Source of the DNA: Anagrus nilaparvatae
Taxonomy: Eukaryota; Arthropoda; Insecta; Hymenoptera; Mymaridae
Direction: 5' to 3'
DNA: 64,000 nt
NCBI GenBank assembly: GCA_022575985.1
Contig: JAKSXM010000247.1
Location: forward strand, 1,635,501 to 1,699,500
Shown here: piece by piece, positions 34,103 through 44,494 of the stretch
Numbering within the stretch: position 1 is the first letter of the stretch
How the letters are laid out: each line of letters starts with the position of its first letter
Made by a program: the position numbers and the translations under genes
The notes under the pieces: generated by a model
What the model was told of the DNA's origin: nothing
The model's input: the letters and a program-made list of their open reading frames with translations, nothing else
Databases searched by the model: none

Positions 34103-35062
34103 TCACTTTGTCTCCTTTGATGCTCCTTCTTTTCCGCATGTGAAACAGTAATATTTTAGTTGAGCTTTTTCACAGCTGCGATGTCGGTGCTCATAGCTGC
34201 CACAATTCCAACATGGAGTTTTGTAAAGAAACGTAGTTTGTTCTATGGCTTTAAGCGGGCGTTTCGGAGGAGACTTGGACATCTTGTCAAAATTAATTAA
34301 ATCAGCGGTCTTGGGTTTGACGGTTACGAGCTCCATAAGCTGTGGAAGCGATTTTTTTGAATCGATTACCGGAGAGTCGGCAGGTTTTGGTGACCTTATT
34401 TGATCGAATACGGGGGTGATCGACGAAAAGATAAATTTTTCACCGACCGCCTGAACCAAAGCGTCTTCGCTCTTCTCGGCAAGGATGGACTCAAAATCGA
34501 GCAATTTTACCCAATCGCCGGATCCCTGAAGTTGTCCTACGTGGAAAGTAGGATTAGCCGTAATTTGATAGTTTTCAATCTGAAAAGGAGATAAATTTTC
34601 GTCAGTCAGGGCATTACAGACGGAATTATCTGAATTATTACCAGAAGAGTATCGCTTTAAAAACCTGACGTGAACTTCGGCTATTTTATGATTAGAGTCA
34701 AATTCTATGTTATACACATTTGGGGAAATTACTTCCGTAATACGGTATGGTTTAGAGAAAGGTCTGACCAATTTTGCCGAAAATCTTTTAATTTTTGAAG
34801 AAATAGGAAACTCTTTTACTCTAACTAGGTTATAAACGTTAAATTTGGCCTTCTTACGGCCTTTATTATAATTTTTAGCCTGTCTAGCCGAGGCTTTAAA
34901 CAAAAATCTTTTTATCAGATCATGATAGGCTTCGAGCCGTGTCATGCGGTCCCCCCATTTATTTGGGTCAGAGTTGACATTTTGGTGACGTGGAATGTCG
35001 GCCAGCTGTAAGGAAAAAGGAGGTGGATAATCAACGATAGCTTGTACTTTTTCGGGACCCAT
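34103..35062 (-). pseudogene. Gypsy pol relic with internal deletion and C-terminal zinc knuckles
   Basis: An open frame of 319 codons on the minus strand. It starts in the connection after the reverse-transcriptase palm (GPEKVQAIVDYPPP). It then jumps in frame to the integrase C-terminal region (SDPNKWGDRMTRLEAYHDLI, KRFSAKLVRPFSKPYRITEV, EVHVRFLKRY), so RNase H and the integrase core are deleted. A low-complexity linker follows. The end carries a CX2CX4HX4C knuckle (CWNCGSYEHRHRSC) and a second half-knuckle (CFTCGKEG). Zinc knuckles normally belong to gag, upstream of pol, so their place here is unusual. Part of a dead Metaviridae-like element whose polypurine tract and 3' LTR lie at 33,476-32,467. 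Confidence 0.7.
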
Positions 35063-35164
35063 ATACTCAATATAGAATCTAATTTACTATCAGTAACTCG
35101 TATGGATATAAATAATTTCTTGTTTAAAAAAAGTAACAGTAATGCAGCTGAAACAAAAATTTGA

Positions 35165-36015
35165 CAGAAAAGACTTGGACATCTAAGCATCCAGCAACTA
35201 AAATATTTAAAAGATCATGAGGCTACAGGGATGTAGCTACTAGACTGCGAGACATGTGTACTTGATCGTATGGTTAAATCACCGTACAAGCTTGGAAGCA
35301 GAGCAATAGAGATATTTTAGCTATTACCCACTAAAAATAATATTTTTAAAAAAGTTGAAAGCTTCCGGAAAAGATCTCAAAGATCCAATATACTTTAATT
35401 TATCTCGAGGACTATGTTCTACACTAAGCTATAGTAGATGTAGGTAAACCAAAAAACTTATGAAGAAGCCATCAGTGAACTTGAGCACCTTTTTGGATAA
35501 AAGCAATGCAAGAAGAAATAGCTTCCAACTTAACTAACAATATTAACTAATCTAATCAAAGAGGGCATACAATAAGAAATATATTTAACACAACCAACAG
35601 GCCTTTTTTTAAAAAAGTGAACCAGACAAAGTCTTCAGACTCCACAAAGCCATTTATGGCCTTAATGACGGTTCAAAAGCTTGAAATATTAAGCAAAACA
35701 CAATATTAAAAAACAAGGATATATTACTAAATAATTTTAGACGACAATCTCTTAGAATTAGCTGTTTTTGTAGACACCATAGCTTTTATCTTATTGACAT
35801 TAAAGACTAAAAAAAATCTAACCAAACACTTTTTTAGAGATTTGGAACTAGCTTAAAAAATTTTGGGAATCAACTTGATCCGTGATATCGAATATGGTGA
35901 TACCTATCTTGATCAGACACAATATATAGAATTAATATTGGCTCATTTTCGAATGCAAACATGAAGTTCTTTATTAACACCCATTCCACAAGGGTTTAAC
36001 ATTCGTCTATCTCCA
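35165..36015 (+). pseudogene. Ty1/copia pol relic
   Basis: Plus-strand pieces in several frames keep the order of a Copia polyprotein. QKRLGHLSIQQLKYLKDHEA and CETCVLDRMVKSPYK are the GAG-pre-integrase zinc region (35,165-35,292). TYEEAISELE marks the start of the RT (about 35,450). VFRLHKAIYGLNDGSKA is RT (about 35,630-35,690). AVFVDTIAF is the catalytic box (about 35,762), with the usual V-D-D changed to V-D-T. LGINLIRDIEYGDTYLDQTQ is the RT thumb (from 35,863). Most of the integrase core is absent, and stops and frame shifts are frequent. Long dead. Confidence 0.75.
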
Positions 36016-36019
36016 CCAG

Positions 36020-37840
36020 ATACCATAAGCTTAAAATAAAAAATTATTTAAACTCAAAAATTTAGTTGTCTTCTGAACAAAGTCTTAAAGGACGTGATTA
36101 AAGTTCCCGCAAAGTATGTAAAAATATTTTTGCTTTAAAAAAATATTTTAGTGAACAATAGCTAGAAAGTTAAACATAAAAAAAATATTTTTCAAATAAT
36201 ATAATACTATAATAATTTTGTAACTTTAAGAGTATTTTTAATTATTACAAGTGTAAAAAAATTTGTATTAACTCAGTTTTTCAATAAGGATATTTTCAAT
36301 AAACGATATATAAATGAGTTTTCACTTATTAAAAAGTGTTTGACAATTCAATAATCTATTTTTAAAATATATATTAAATTTTATATACTCAGCCAAGCAT
36401 AAAAGATTATTTATTTGAAATGAAAAAAATTCTATTCATGTAAAGACAAAAAAAGAAATACTTCATAACAATAGGCAAACCACAACTTTTCTTTGATTTT
36501 AAAATTAGAAAAATGTCGTGCAGAAAGTCGTGGCCATTCTAAGAAATATCGAGTTCAATGATGTATTTTCTTATTGAAATCACGAACTTTTACTATGCAT
36601 TTCTTTTAAATATATTTAAAAATTCAATTTTTTATTTAATGTATAATCTGCTTTCATGACTTTTACTAAATTAATTATTTTAATCAATTTATTTAGAAAT
36701 AAAAATAACTTAATTTATATTCAAATAATTATTTTAAACACAATGAGAAAATATTTCAAGAATCATTACTAATTTAATAATAAGCAATCAAAAATAATTA
36801 TTAAAAAAATAGTATAATTAAAACCATTGTTGTCTCATTTAATTAATTATGTGGTTTTTTTAATCAAAGTTTTTCTTTCTTTTTTTTTTAAGAGAAAAAA
36901 ATATTACGTAAACAATATATAATAAACATCATTTATGTTTAATTGAAAAAAGAAATCTGAAAGATAACTATGACAAAAAAAAATTTAACAAGCTGCAATT
37001 AGCGTATAGTTTTTATATACCTTTGTGTATAAAAAAACTGTAAATCTGTTTATTTCTTTATTAAAATTGTAAATATTCCTGAGAAGCCATTAATAAACTT
37101 AAAATTTTGCTGGTTAAGTTTTTCATTTTGGTATTTTACAACACTTCGATAAAAAAAAATTGAAAATTCCAAAAATAAAATAATGTTTGTAAGAACTAAT
37201 TCAAAAGACAAACGAAAAAATTATAAATAATTTTATTTTTAAAAATCCTGAATATATTTTTTGAAAACATATTCGCTTGAAAACGATAGAATAATGCTAT
37301 CAAGTTTTTCATATTATTCAAATATTTTAAGTATTTGAAGAAGTTTTTTCGAATTCAAGATTCACGTAAAAATATTTTATTCGATACATACAACTGCTTG
37401 TAGTTTTTAAACAAATAATAAAATTTTCTATGTTATATAAGTTTGTTCCCAAAACAAATTTTTTAAATAATTCGTAATTATATTTCGTTAAATATATGTG
37501 CGTTTGTTTAACCTCTTAGAACAATTCGTTATACGGAGGTCACCAACAATTTACACAAGCGGTCCAAACCGCATTTTTTGCTTTTATTTCCTTGGAAGTC
37601 GATATATATATTGAGATATAAACCGCTTTTTCCTTTAATGGAAATAATTTTTTTTTAGGTTTGGAGACGTATGTGGATAAATTGTTAGTGTAACTGTAGG
37701 ATTAGAAGGAATATACAGGGTTGGTGGAACTTTAACAACCGTTTCTCAAACTCAATTATCTTTAACCTTTTAAGGATTTGGGAAGGCCAATTGCGGTCCA
37801 AGGTCCGACTTTTTTATAGGAGCCATGCTGACAATTCCGT
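36020..37840. other. AT-rich non-coding spacer
   Basis: No gene, RNA or clear repeat is recognised. Around 37,500-37,640 the sequence is slightly less AT-rich. Confidence 0.5.
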
Positions 37841-38145
37841 CTTTAAAGCGCAGAGTTGTACTTCTACAACTCTACGCTTTAAAAGAGGCGCGAAAAACCT
37901 TAGAAAAACGCCCTCTATGCATGACATACAGAGACAGTAAATAGCACTTTCTATTTCATCTGTCTCCTGCGGATCGGCAGCCAGCTCTACTCTCCCTTCT
38001 TATAATAAATATTTAATTTTTATTAAATATTTATTTAGAAAATAAAGGTATCATTGCTTTGCATCAGCGGTGAACCCACTTCATAATATAATACTATATA
38101 TTACAAAGCAAGAACGTTACCTCTGCGCTACCGAGCCGGTTTATT
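37841..38145 (-). repeat. tRNA-derived SINE-like sequence
   Basis: On the minus strand a good A box (tagcgcagagg, 38,130-38,120) is followed about 45 bases later by a weaker B box (ggttcaccgct, 38,076-38,066). This is the layout of an RNA polymerase III promoter in a tRNA-headed SINE. The sequence resembles the D-arm and anticodon region of a tRNA with a TGT anticodon loop, but the anticodon stem does not close, so it is not a tRNA gene. Downstream at 37,841-37,885 lies a strong hairpin of about 20 base pairs with a CTTC loop and one mismatch, perhaps the element's 3' structure. Confidence 0.45.
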
Positions 38146-38149
38146 TCGT

Positions 38150-39480
38150 TAAATATAGTTCAACATAAAGATTCAGATTCTGCGAAATTCAGTCAGACTT
38201 TCAAATACTTTGCTAAACAAACCTTAAAGAACAATTAATTTTTAAAGGATGATCAAATCAGTAGATTAAAGAACTTGGTAACAACCCATAATTTATACAA
38301 AATATTTGAATTTCATTTTAATTTTAAACATTATTAATTTTTTTAAACTTGATAACAACATAAACATCTTAGTTAAATATACATTAAAAAAATTTTCTTT
38401 TTCGAGAAAGTATTGCGCCATCTGTATGCTAAAAGATTAATAACAGCGTATAATAAATAAAAATAATAGAATGGAATTTCTCGAAATTATCTAAAAAACA
38501 CATAATTTTTACCTTATAAAATACAATCAGCAATTGTCTTAAAATTATTATTGCACATAGGTAAAATAAAAAATTGAAAAAATTGACTTTTCCATAATTT
38601 CGTCTTTCTAAATTCATACTTTAATATATAACAAATAATTATAGACGATTATATATATTTATATAGTCACACATAATTTCATTCTAAAGACTTGTTATTA
38701 CGTACATAGAATAATAACAGATGATCCACGTATAATAAACATTTATTAGAGTCCTTTGTGTATTAGAAAAGAAAAAGAAATTGAGAAACTGCTTTATTAT
38801 ATCTTTTAAATAAAAAAAAATGTCATTTAACCAGCTATTATTGTATTTTTTTTTATCTGTAATTCTATTCAACTTTAAAGTGCAATTAATTTTTTTTTTT
38901 TTTAATACTATATAACTTATAGTTTATTTATAGCCTAAAAGACGATATCGAATTGTGAAAGTTTTTGTAATTTAAGTACGTTATTACATGAATACATTTT
39001 CTATACGTGAGGTTTATAACAAAAAAAAATAAGAATTTTTTTTTTAATAATTTTTTTTTCTTCATTTTGTTAATCTATTTTAAATACTTAGCTTGAAAAA
39101 AATTTTAATGATGTTTTGTTAATAAATGAAAGTTTTAACTGGAATAACAATAATATGCAAATCTATATAAGCACATTTTATCTGATTTAATAGAGCTATT
39201 ATTTTTTATAGACAAAATATTTTCGATAAGTATAATAGAAAAAAATATTGATTGGAAATCGTTTTTATAAACGTTTTTTTCAATGATTTTTTATTTTTGT
39301 TCTGACTTTATAGCTTATTGCATTTAATTTTCTATGAAAAAGTTAATAAACTTGGAAAGTTTCTCAATATTTTAATATATTTTTTCAAAGTATGATTGTA
39401 CCTACCCCTAAGTGTTAGCCAAAATGACTGTTTAAAATTTCAAGCAAAGGAAAAAAAAATTTTAAATTTTATGTTATTCC
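38150..39480. other. AT-rich non-coding spacer
   Basis: Homopolymer-rich sequence; short frames at 38,429 and 38,684 have no domain. Nothing is supported here. Confidence 0.5.
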
Positions 39481-39482
39481 TA

Positions 39483-39847
39483 CACTGTAAAAAGTAAGTT
39501 TCTTATATTAACATAAAAATTAGAACATTTTCGAAAAATTAGTAAATTTTCGAAAAAAATTTGTAAATATTCGAAAAAAATTGTAAATTTACTAAATTTG
39601 GTATATTAACAAAAAATTCGAGTATTTTCGATCTTTTTTTGCGAATTTGCAAGAAAAATTGATAATTTACAACTTTTTTCGTAAAATCACAAAAAAAAAT
39701 CGAGAATTCTCGAATTTTTTGTTAATATACTAAATTTAGTAAATATACCATTTTTTTCGAATATTTACAATTTTTTCGAATATTTACAAATTTTTTCGAA
39801 AATTTTCTAATTTTTTTGTTAATATAAGAAAGTTACTTTTTACAGTG
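39483..39847. mobile_element. Palindromic MITE (CACTGTAAAAAG family), 365 bp
   Basis: It starts CACTGTAAAAAGTAAGTTTC and ends with the complement, and is flanked by TA on both sides (39,481-39,482 and 39,848-39,849). Inside, blocks such as 'attagtaaattttcgaa' and 'tatattaaca' are mirrored, so nearly the whole element can fold back. TA duplication plus a CACTG-type end suggests mobilisation by a Tc1/mariner-like transposase. Related copies are at 59,356 and 61,101. Confidence 0.88.
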
Positions 39848-39960
39848 TACAATAATCTATATATAATAGGACATTATTAATTCGAAGCTAAAGGACATGT
39901 TTTTATTTTGTTTTTTTTTATTTCGAAAAGTAATAATAAATTTAAAATTTACTAAAAATA

Positions 39961-39973
39961 AGTATAAAAACAA
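39961..39973 (+). repeat. Target-site duplication of the LINE (left)
   Basis: AGTATAAAAACAA with the preceding A at 39,960, matching 41,211-41,224 exactly. Confidence 0.85.
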
Positions 39974-40895
39974 TGGGCGAGCACGGGCTCCAGCTTGCGA
40001 TCCCAAAAACGGAGATCGTATTGCTGACCCGTCGAAGGGTTCCCACCGATTTCGAAGTAATTATCGACGACGGCGGAAACCCTCACACGATCCGAACCAG
40101 AACATCGGTGAAATACCTGGGAGTTCAGCTTGATAACAAGCTGACCTTCTGGGAGCAATTTCAGAGGTCGTGTGAAAGGGCAATGTCGGTCGCATTCTCC
40201 CTGTCAAGGCTCATGGCCAACATCGGGGGACCCAAACCAGGGAAGCGAAGGCTCCTGATGTCAGTCGTCAACTCTGTCCTGCTCTACGGATCAGAAGTCT
40301 GGGCGAAGACCACGGAAACTGCCAAGTACAGACATAAAATATCGTCTGTACAGAGGCAAGCGGCACTGAGGATCGCCTGCGCATACCAGACGGTATCCCT
40401 AGAGGCGATCCAGGTCGTGGCTTCGGTCATACCCATCGACCTGCTAGCGCTGGAGCGGAAATTCATCTACGATTCGCGCCCGCTCCAGATCTACGGAAGC
40501 CTGGCAGGAACGATGGGAAAACAACGAAAAGGATAATGCTCGATGGACACGCACACTGATTCCAGATGTGCAGGCATGGATGGGACGACAGCATGGGGAG
40601 GTGGATTTCTACCTTACCCAATTCTTGACCGGGCGCGGGTATTTCCGTGTCATGTTAAAACACTGGCATAAGGTGGCAACAAAGGAGTGCTTGCACTGTC
40701 CGGGCGTGGATGATACAGTGGAGCACACATTCTTCGAATGTGTTCGCTACTCGGGGGGGGCGCCCGCCCTTCCCGATTTGGAGGCCGCAGACGGTGGTCC
40801 CGGAAATGCTACGGAGTTCCAAAAACTGGAACAAAGTAGCAGAGTACGTAAGGACCACCTTGTTGCAGAAGAAGGAGGAGGGCTTTCTATCGTAG
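39973..40895 (+). pseudogene. LINE ORF2 C-terminal half, frame-shifted twice
   Basis: The frame at 39,973-40,480 covers the RT thumb and downstream region (EHGLQLAIPKTEIVLLTRR, VKYLGVQLDNKLTFWEQF, LLYGSEVWA). Near 40,480-40,500 the sequence slips a frame. The next frame continues as WQERWENNEKDNARWTRTLI, DFYLTQFLTGRGYFR and the terminal finger CLHCPGVDDTVEHTFFECVR (to 40,751). A second slip in the G run at 40,754-40,760 moves the ending into a third frame that closes in KKEEGFLS at 40,895. The first codons overlap the target duplication, so the apparent ATG is not a real start. No intact enzyme is encoded. Confidence 0.85.
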
Positions 40896-41177
40896 AGAGC
40901 TCTCCTGCCCCTAGGCAGGGGGGAAGGCAGCGGCCAGCTGCCTAGGCTGCGCGTCCCAAACTGAAGTTATACCTGAAAAGGGAGTTCCGGTTTGGGACAA
41001 ACAAGCGCAGGGGGTTTAAAGTGTGTTTATCCAGTAAGAATCTGGGGCGTAGCCGGCGACCGCGTTCGCCGGTGGTCTCCCAGTTGTACACTTTGTACAA
41101 CTGGGCGGTCATGGAAATTTGCGGGTCTTTAAGGCCCGCAAACACTCCATGGCTGATGTAAGATTCACATATTTCCC

Positions 41178-41210
<33 letters not shown>
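39974..41210 (+). mobile_element. 5'-truncated LINE, recent insertion
   Basis: A 1.24 kb GC-rich block in AT-rich DNA, bounded by a 14 bp perfect duplication (aagtataaaaacaa) and ending in a poly-A tail of about 29 A. It carries the C-terminal part of ORF2 and a 3' untranslated region (from about 40,900). Intact duplications and a long tail indicate a young insertion by target-primed reverse transcription. The coding part is R1/Jockey-like, as in the relics at 17.3-18.2 and 30.7-31.2 kb. Confidence 0.93.
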
Positions 41211-41215
<5 letters not shown>

Positions 41216-41224
41216 TAAAAACAA
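41211..41224 (+). repeat. Target-site duplication of the LINE (right)
   Basis: AAGTATAAAAACAA immediately after the poly-A tail, identical to the left copy. Confidence 0.85.
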
Positions 41225-44200
41225 ATTATTTGACTGATACACGTATTATAGAGATTCATATATGACATTTAACTAATTTAGTGTTTGAGAAATACATTTA
41301 TCATAAAAATATACCTATTATTGTACAATTATTGTATAAAAATAAATTATTAAAATCTGAATGGTTGTAATTGACGAAAAAATGTCAATTTTATTTGCTA
41401 AAATTAGCATTGTCATTTGAGTAATATAGGTTCATAATCAAAACTACGTCAATTTAAAATTAAGCTTATAAAAATACAAAAATTGAACAATACTTTTCAC
41501 AGAGAAAAATTTGCATGAATACAGTAATTTAGCTTCTAAATTTCAAAAAAAAATTTAATACCAATTTTGGATCAATTCTTTGTTTGGATACTCTCCTTTT
41601 TCAACAGTAGTACAAATTTTTGGAAAATTTGGGTTCAAGTACTGGGCCTTCAAATAAAATGAAAAGTATATTAACTTTATAAACTGAATCTATTTAGTGG
41701 ATTTTTTTATGCTAATTGTAAATTAATTATAAAATATATTTATTAAACGCAAACATATTTCAAATATAAAAAATTTTCTTAAATACATAAGTTTACATAG
41801 ATAAAAATTGATGAGAATTATAAGCTTTTTAATTAACTTAACGAGAATACAAAGTTTATTTTTATGCTATTAATGAAAATTTCAAAATATTTTGCGTTTT
41901 TATTTTTGGCCAATTTCGCAAAAAACTGTTAAAAATTACAAATATTTTGCGAAATAGATCAGGGTTCCATTTTCAATTTGGGATCAAAAAATGTACTTAA
42001 CCAGCATTTTTTACACTGTACAAGCAGCTATAAAATCAATAATATCAGCAAATCCTGAAGTTATTAGCATATCCTTTATAATAACACATAAAAAATTGAA
42101 GAAAAAAAATTGGAAATTGATATAACAATACTACTGAAATTCTCAATGAGCTGTTTCTTAGACATAAAAATATAATCAAATAAACTATAAATACTTATGA
42201 ATTTTTGTTATAAATAGTATAGATAGCCTTTGTAGATATGATAATTTAACATGAAACACCTTATTACCGAGTTAAATTTATAAAAAATAGTGATAAATTT
42301 TTCATGTTTATGAAAGGTCGATCAAAATATTTAAATATTTTGCCTCTTTGATGATAAAATATTTTTATAAAACTTTATTTACAAGTAATATTAACCAATT
42401 TGACTAAAACCATAAAATGTTGAATAAAATATTTTTTAATTGCATAAAAGTTATTTTCTTTTAAACATTCTAATTAGATTGAATATTTATTGAGAAAAAA
42501 AAAGAATGCAGAATTTATAAATATATAATTTTTAAATTAAAAACTGTTAGTAAACATGTAAATTTTCACTTTTAAAATTAGGTTGCCAATATTTTGCATT
42601 TACAATTTACATTTATTATTTTAATTTACATTTACACTACATTTTCTTTTCTCGTTATTTTTGACCGAAAAAATATTCATCAGTTTGTACTTTTACCAGA
42701 ATTTCCCAAAAAAAAGAACAAATTTTATTTGAGCAAAATTAGCAGAAAAATATATAATAAATAAAAATCAATGCTTCAATGTTAAATACAAAAAATTAGA
42801 GGCTTCTAAATGGTTTATTTTAAATTTTGCTTCGATTTCCAAATGATATATTGTATTCTGTATTTGTAATCCCCTATGGGTCACTATAAAAGCGATATGA
42901 TTTTATTTACATTGCTCTTGAAACTGTGATACTTTAAAATATTTACAATATGATTAACAAAATAAAGAAGACTAGTTATAGAATCAATAAGATTAAACTA
43001 TAAACTTATTAAAGGAAACTAAAATTTCTGGGTGTCCAAAGAATTCCGTTTGCTTAAGTATATTTAAAAAAAAAATTTATCTTGTAAATTACAATACTAT
43101 TTGAATAAATCTATAAAATTTTAAAAATTTCATAAGTACTTAATAAAAATAATTTAATTATTCAAAATTTTTTAATTACAGTAAGAATGTCATTGAAAAA
43201 AAAATTTTTATTTATATAAATTAACATTTTATTTGAAAAAGAAGTACACACATATAAAATTAATTTTTACATTCTATAAAATAATAATTATTGCACAATA
43301 TTATACATTTATTTTTTATTTATACAATATTATTTCAACAAACAGAAAATAATTAATTAATATTTTATTCTATTAATATTACTTCTCTTATTTTTAGTCA
43401 ACAGTTAGAATCTAAATTATTTATTACACAAAACATTCACATTTTTCAACTTTTTAAAATTCATGTTTTTACTACTGAGTACATAGAATATTTGAAATTT
43501 TAAAATTATTGTGGATCCTAACAGACTTTTAATGCTTGTTATAGAATTGGCCTTAAAAATTACTTTATTCAACCCAATGTTCTCTCATAATCTTTCAGTG
43601 AATTTTATGCATATATTTAGTTCCAAAAAACCATTACAAAGACTCTTTACTACCAATTAGCGAATTATCTGTACCAATCTTTGTATTTTACATTAGTTTT
43701 ACAAAATTAAGACTAACTGGTTGAAAATTTTAGATTTTCAACTTTATATGTTGTCATTAAAGTACTGAAAGTTTTTTGAATATATCCAAAATCTAAGATT
43801 TTAAAAAAATTGTCTTAAAGGCTTAAAATTACGTTTTTCCAATATAAAAATTAAGAATTTTTTCTTAAAATACACAAGTATTAAAATATTGCATATTGTA
43901 TAAATATCAATATATTGTATCATTGGTACCAAAAAAAATTTACATTTTTTTTCAGAAATTAAATTAAAATTGATAATCATTTTAAATAAATTGTTATTTC
44001 CTTCAAAAATTCTAAAGCATCGTCATTGCTAGTAAATAGTTTCTAAAAAAAAAAACTTCAAAAGTACAGCTTTAAATGCTCAGTTTCACTAATTGGCAGC
44101 AATGAATACAATAAAGCGTTCAAGGTCATTTTTAGTAAAAGTACAGAAATAAAATTTATTGAAAAAGAGCATGTTTAACCATATAATTATAAATATTCTA

Positions 44201-44467
44201 TAAATAAGTGGCATTACACTGTGAAATTGTGTCAATTTTACAGATTAGAATTACAAGTATTATGACACTTTTAAAAATTTTTTTACTACAAAATATACAA
44301 CTAAATAATTATTCAAATTGCAAAATTAAATATATTTACAATTAACTTAGACATTTTAGATAATCTCATAAAATAGTAGTTAATAAAATAAAACAATATA
44401 AAATAAAAAAAGCAAGCAATAAAATAATAAAATAAAAAATCGTCCGGCGACATAATTTTAAAATGAA
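41225..44467. other. AT-rich non-coding spacer
   Basis: About 3.2 kb with no credible frame and no recognised element, ending at the 3' end of the minus-strand gene. Confidence 0.6.
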
Positions 44468-44473
44468 TTTATT
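44468..44473 (-). terminator. Polyadenylation signal of the minus-strand gene
   Basis: AATAAA on the minus strand, 21 bases past the TAA stop at 44,497-44,495. If used, the 3' untranslated region is very short. Confidence 0.45.
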
Positions 44474-44494
44474 TAAAATATAATGTATCCCTTT

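Noticed and set aside
38060..38145. A tRNA gene on the minus strand
   Set aside because: A and B boxes are present, but the anticodon stem and acceptor stem do not close. It fits a SINE head better.
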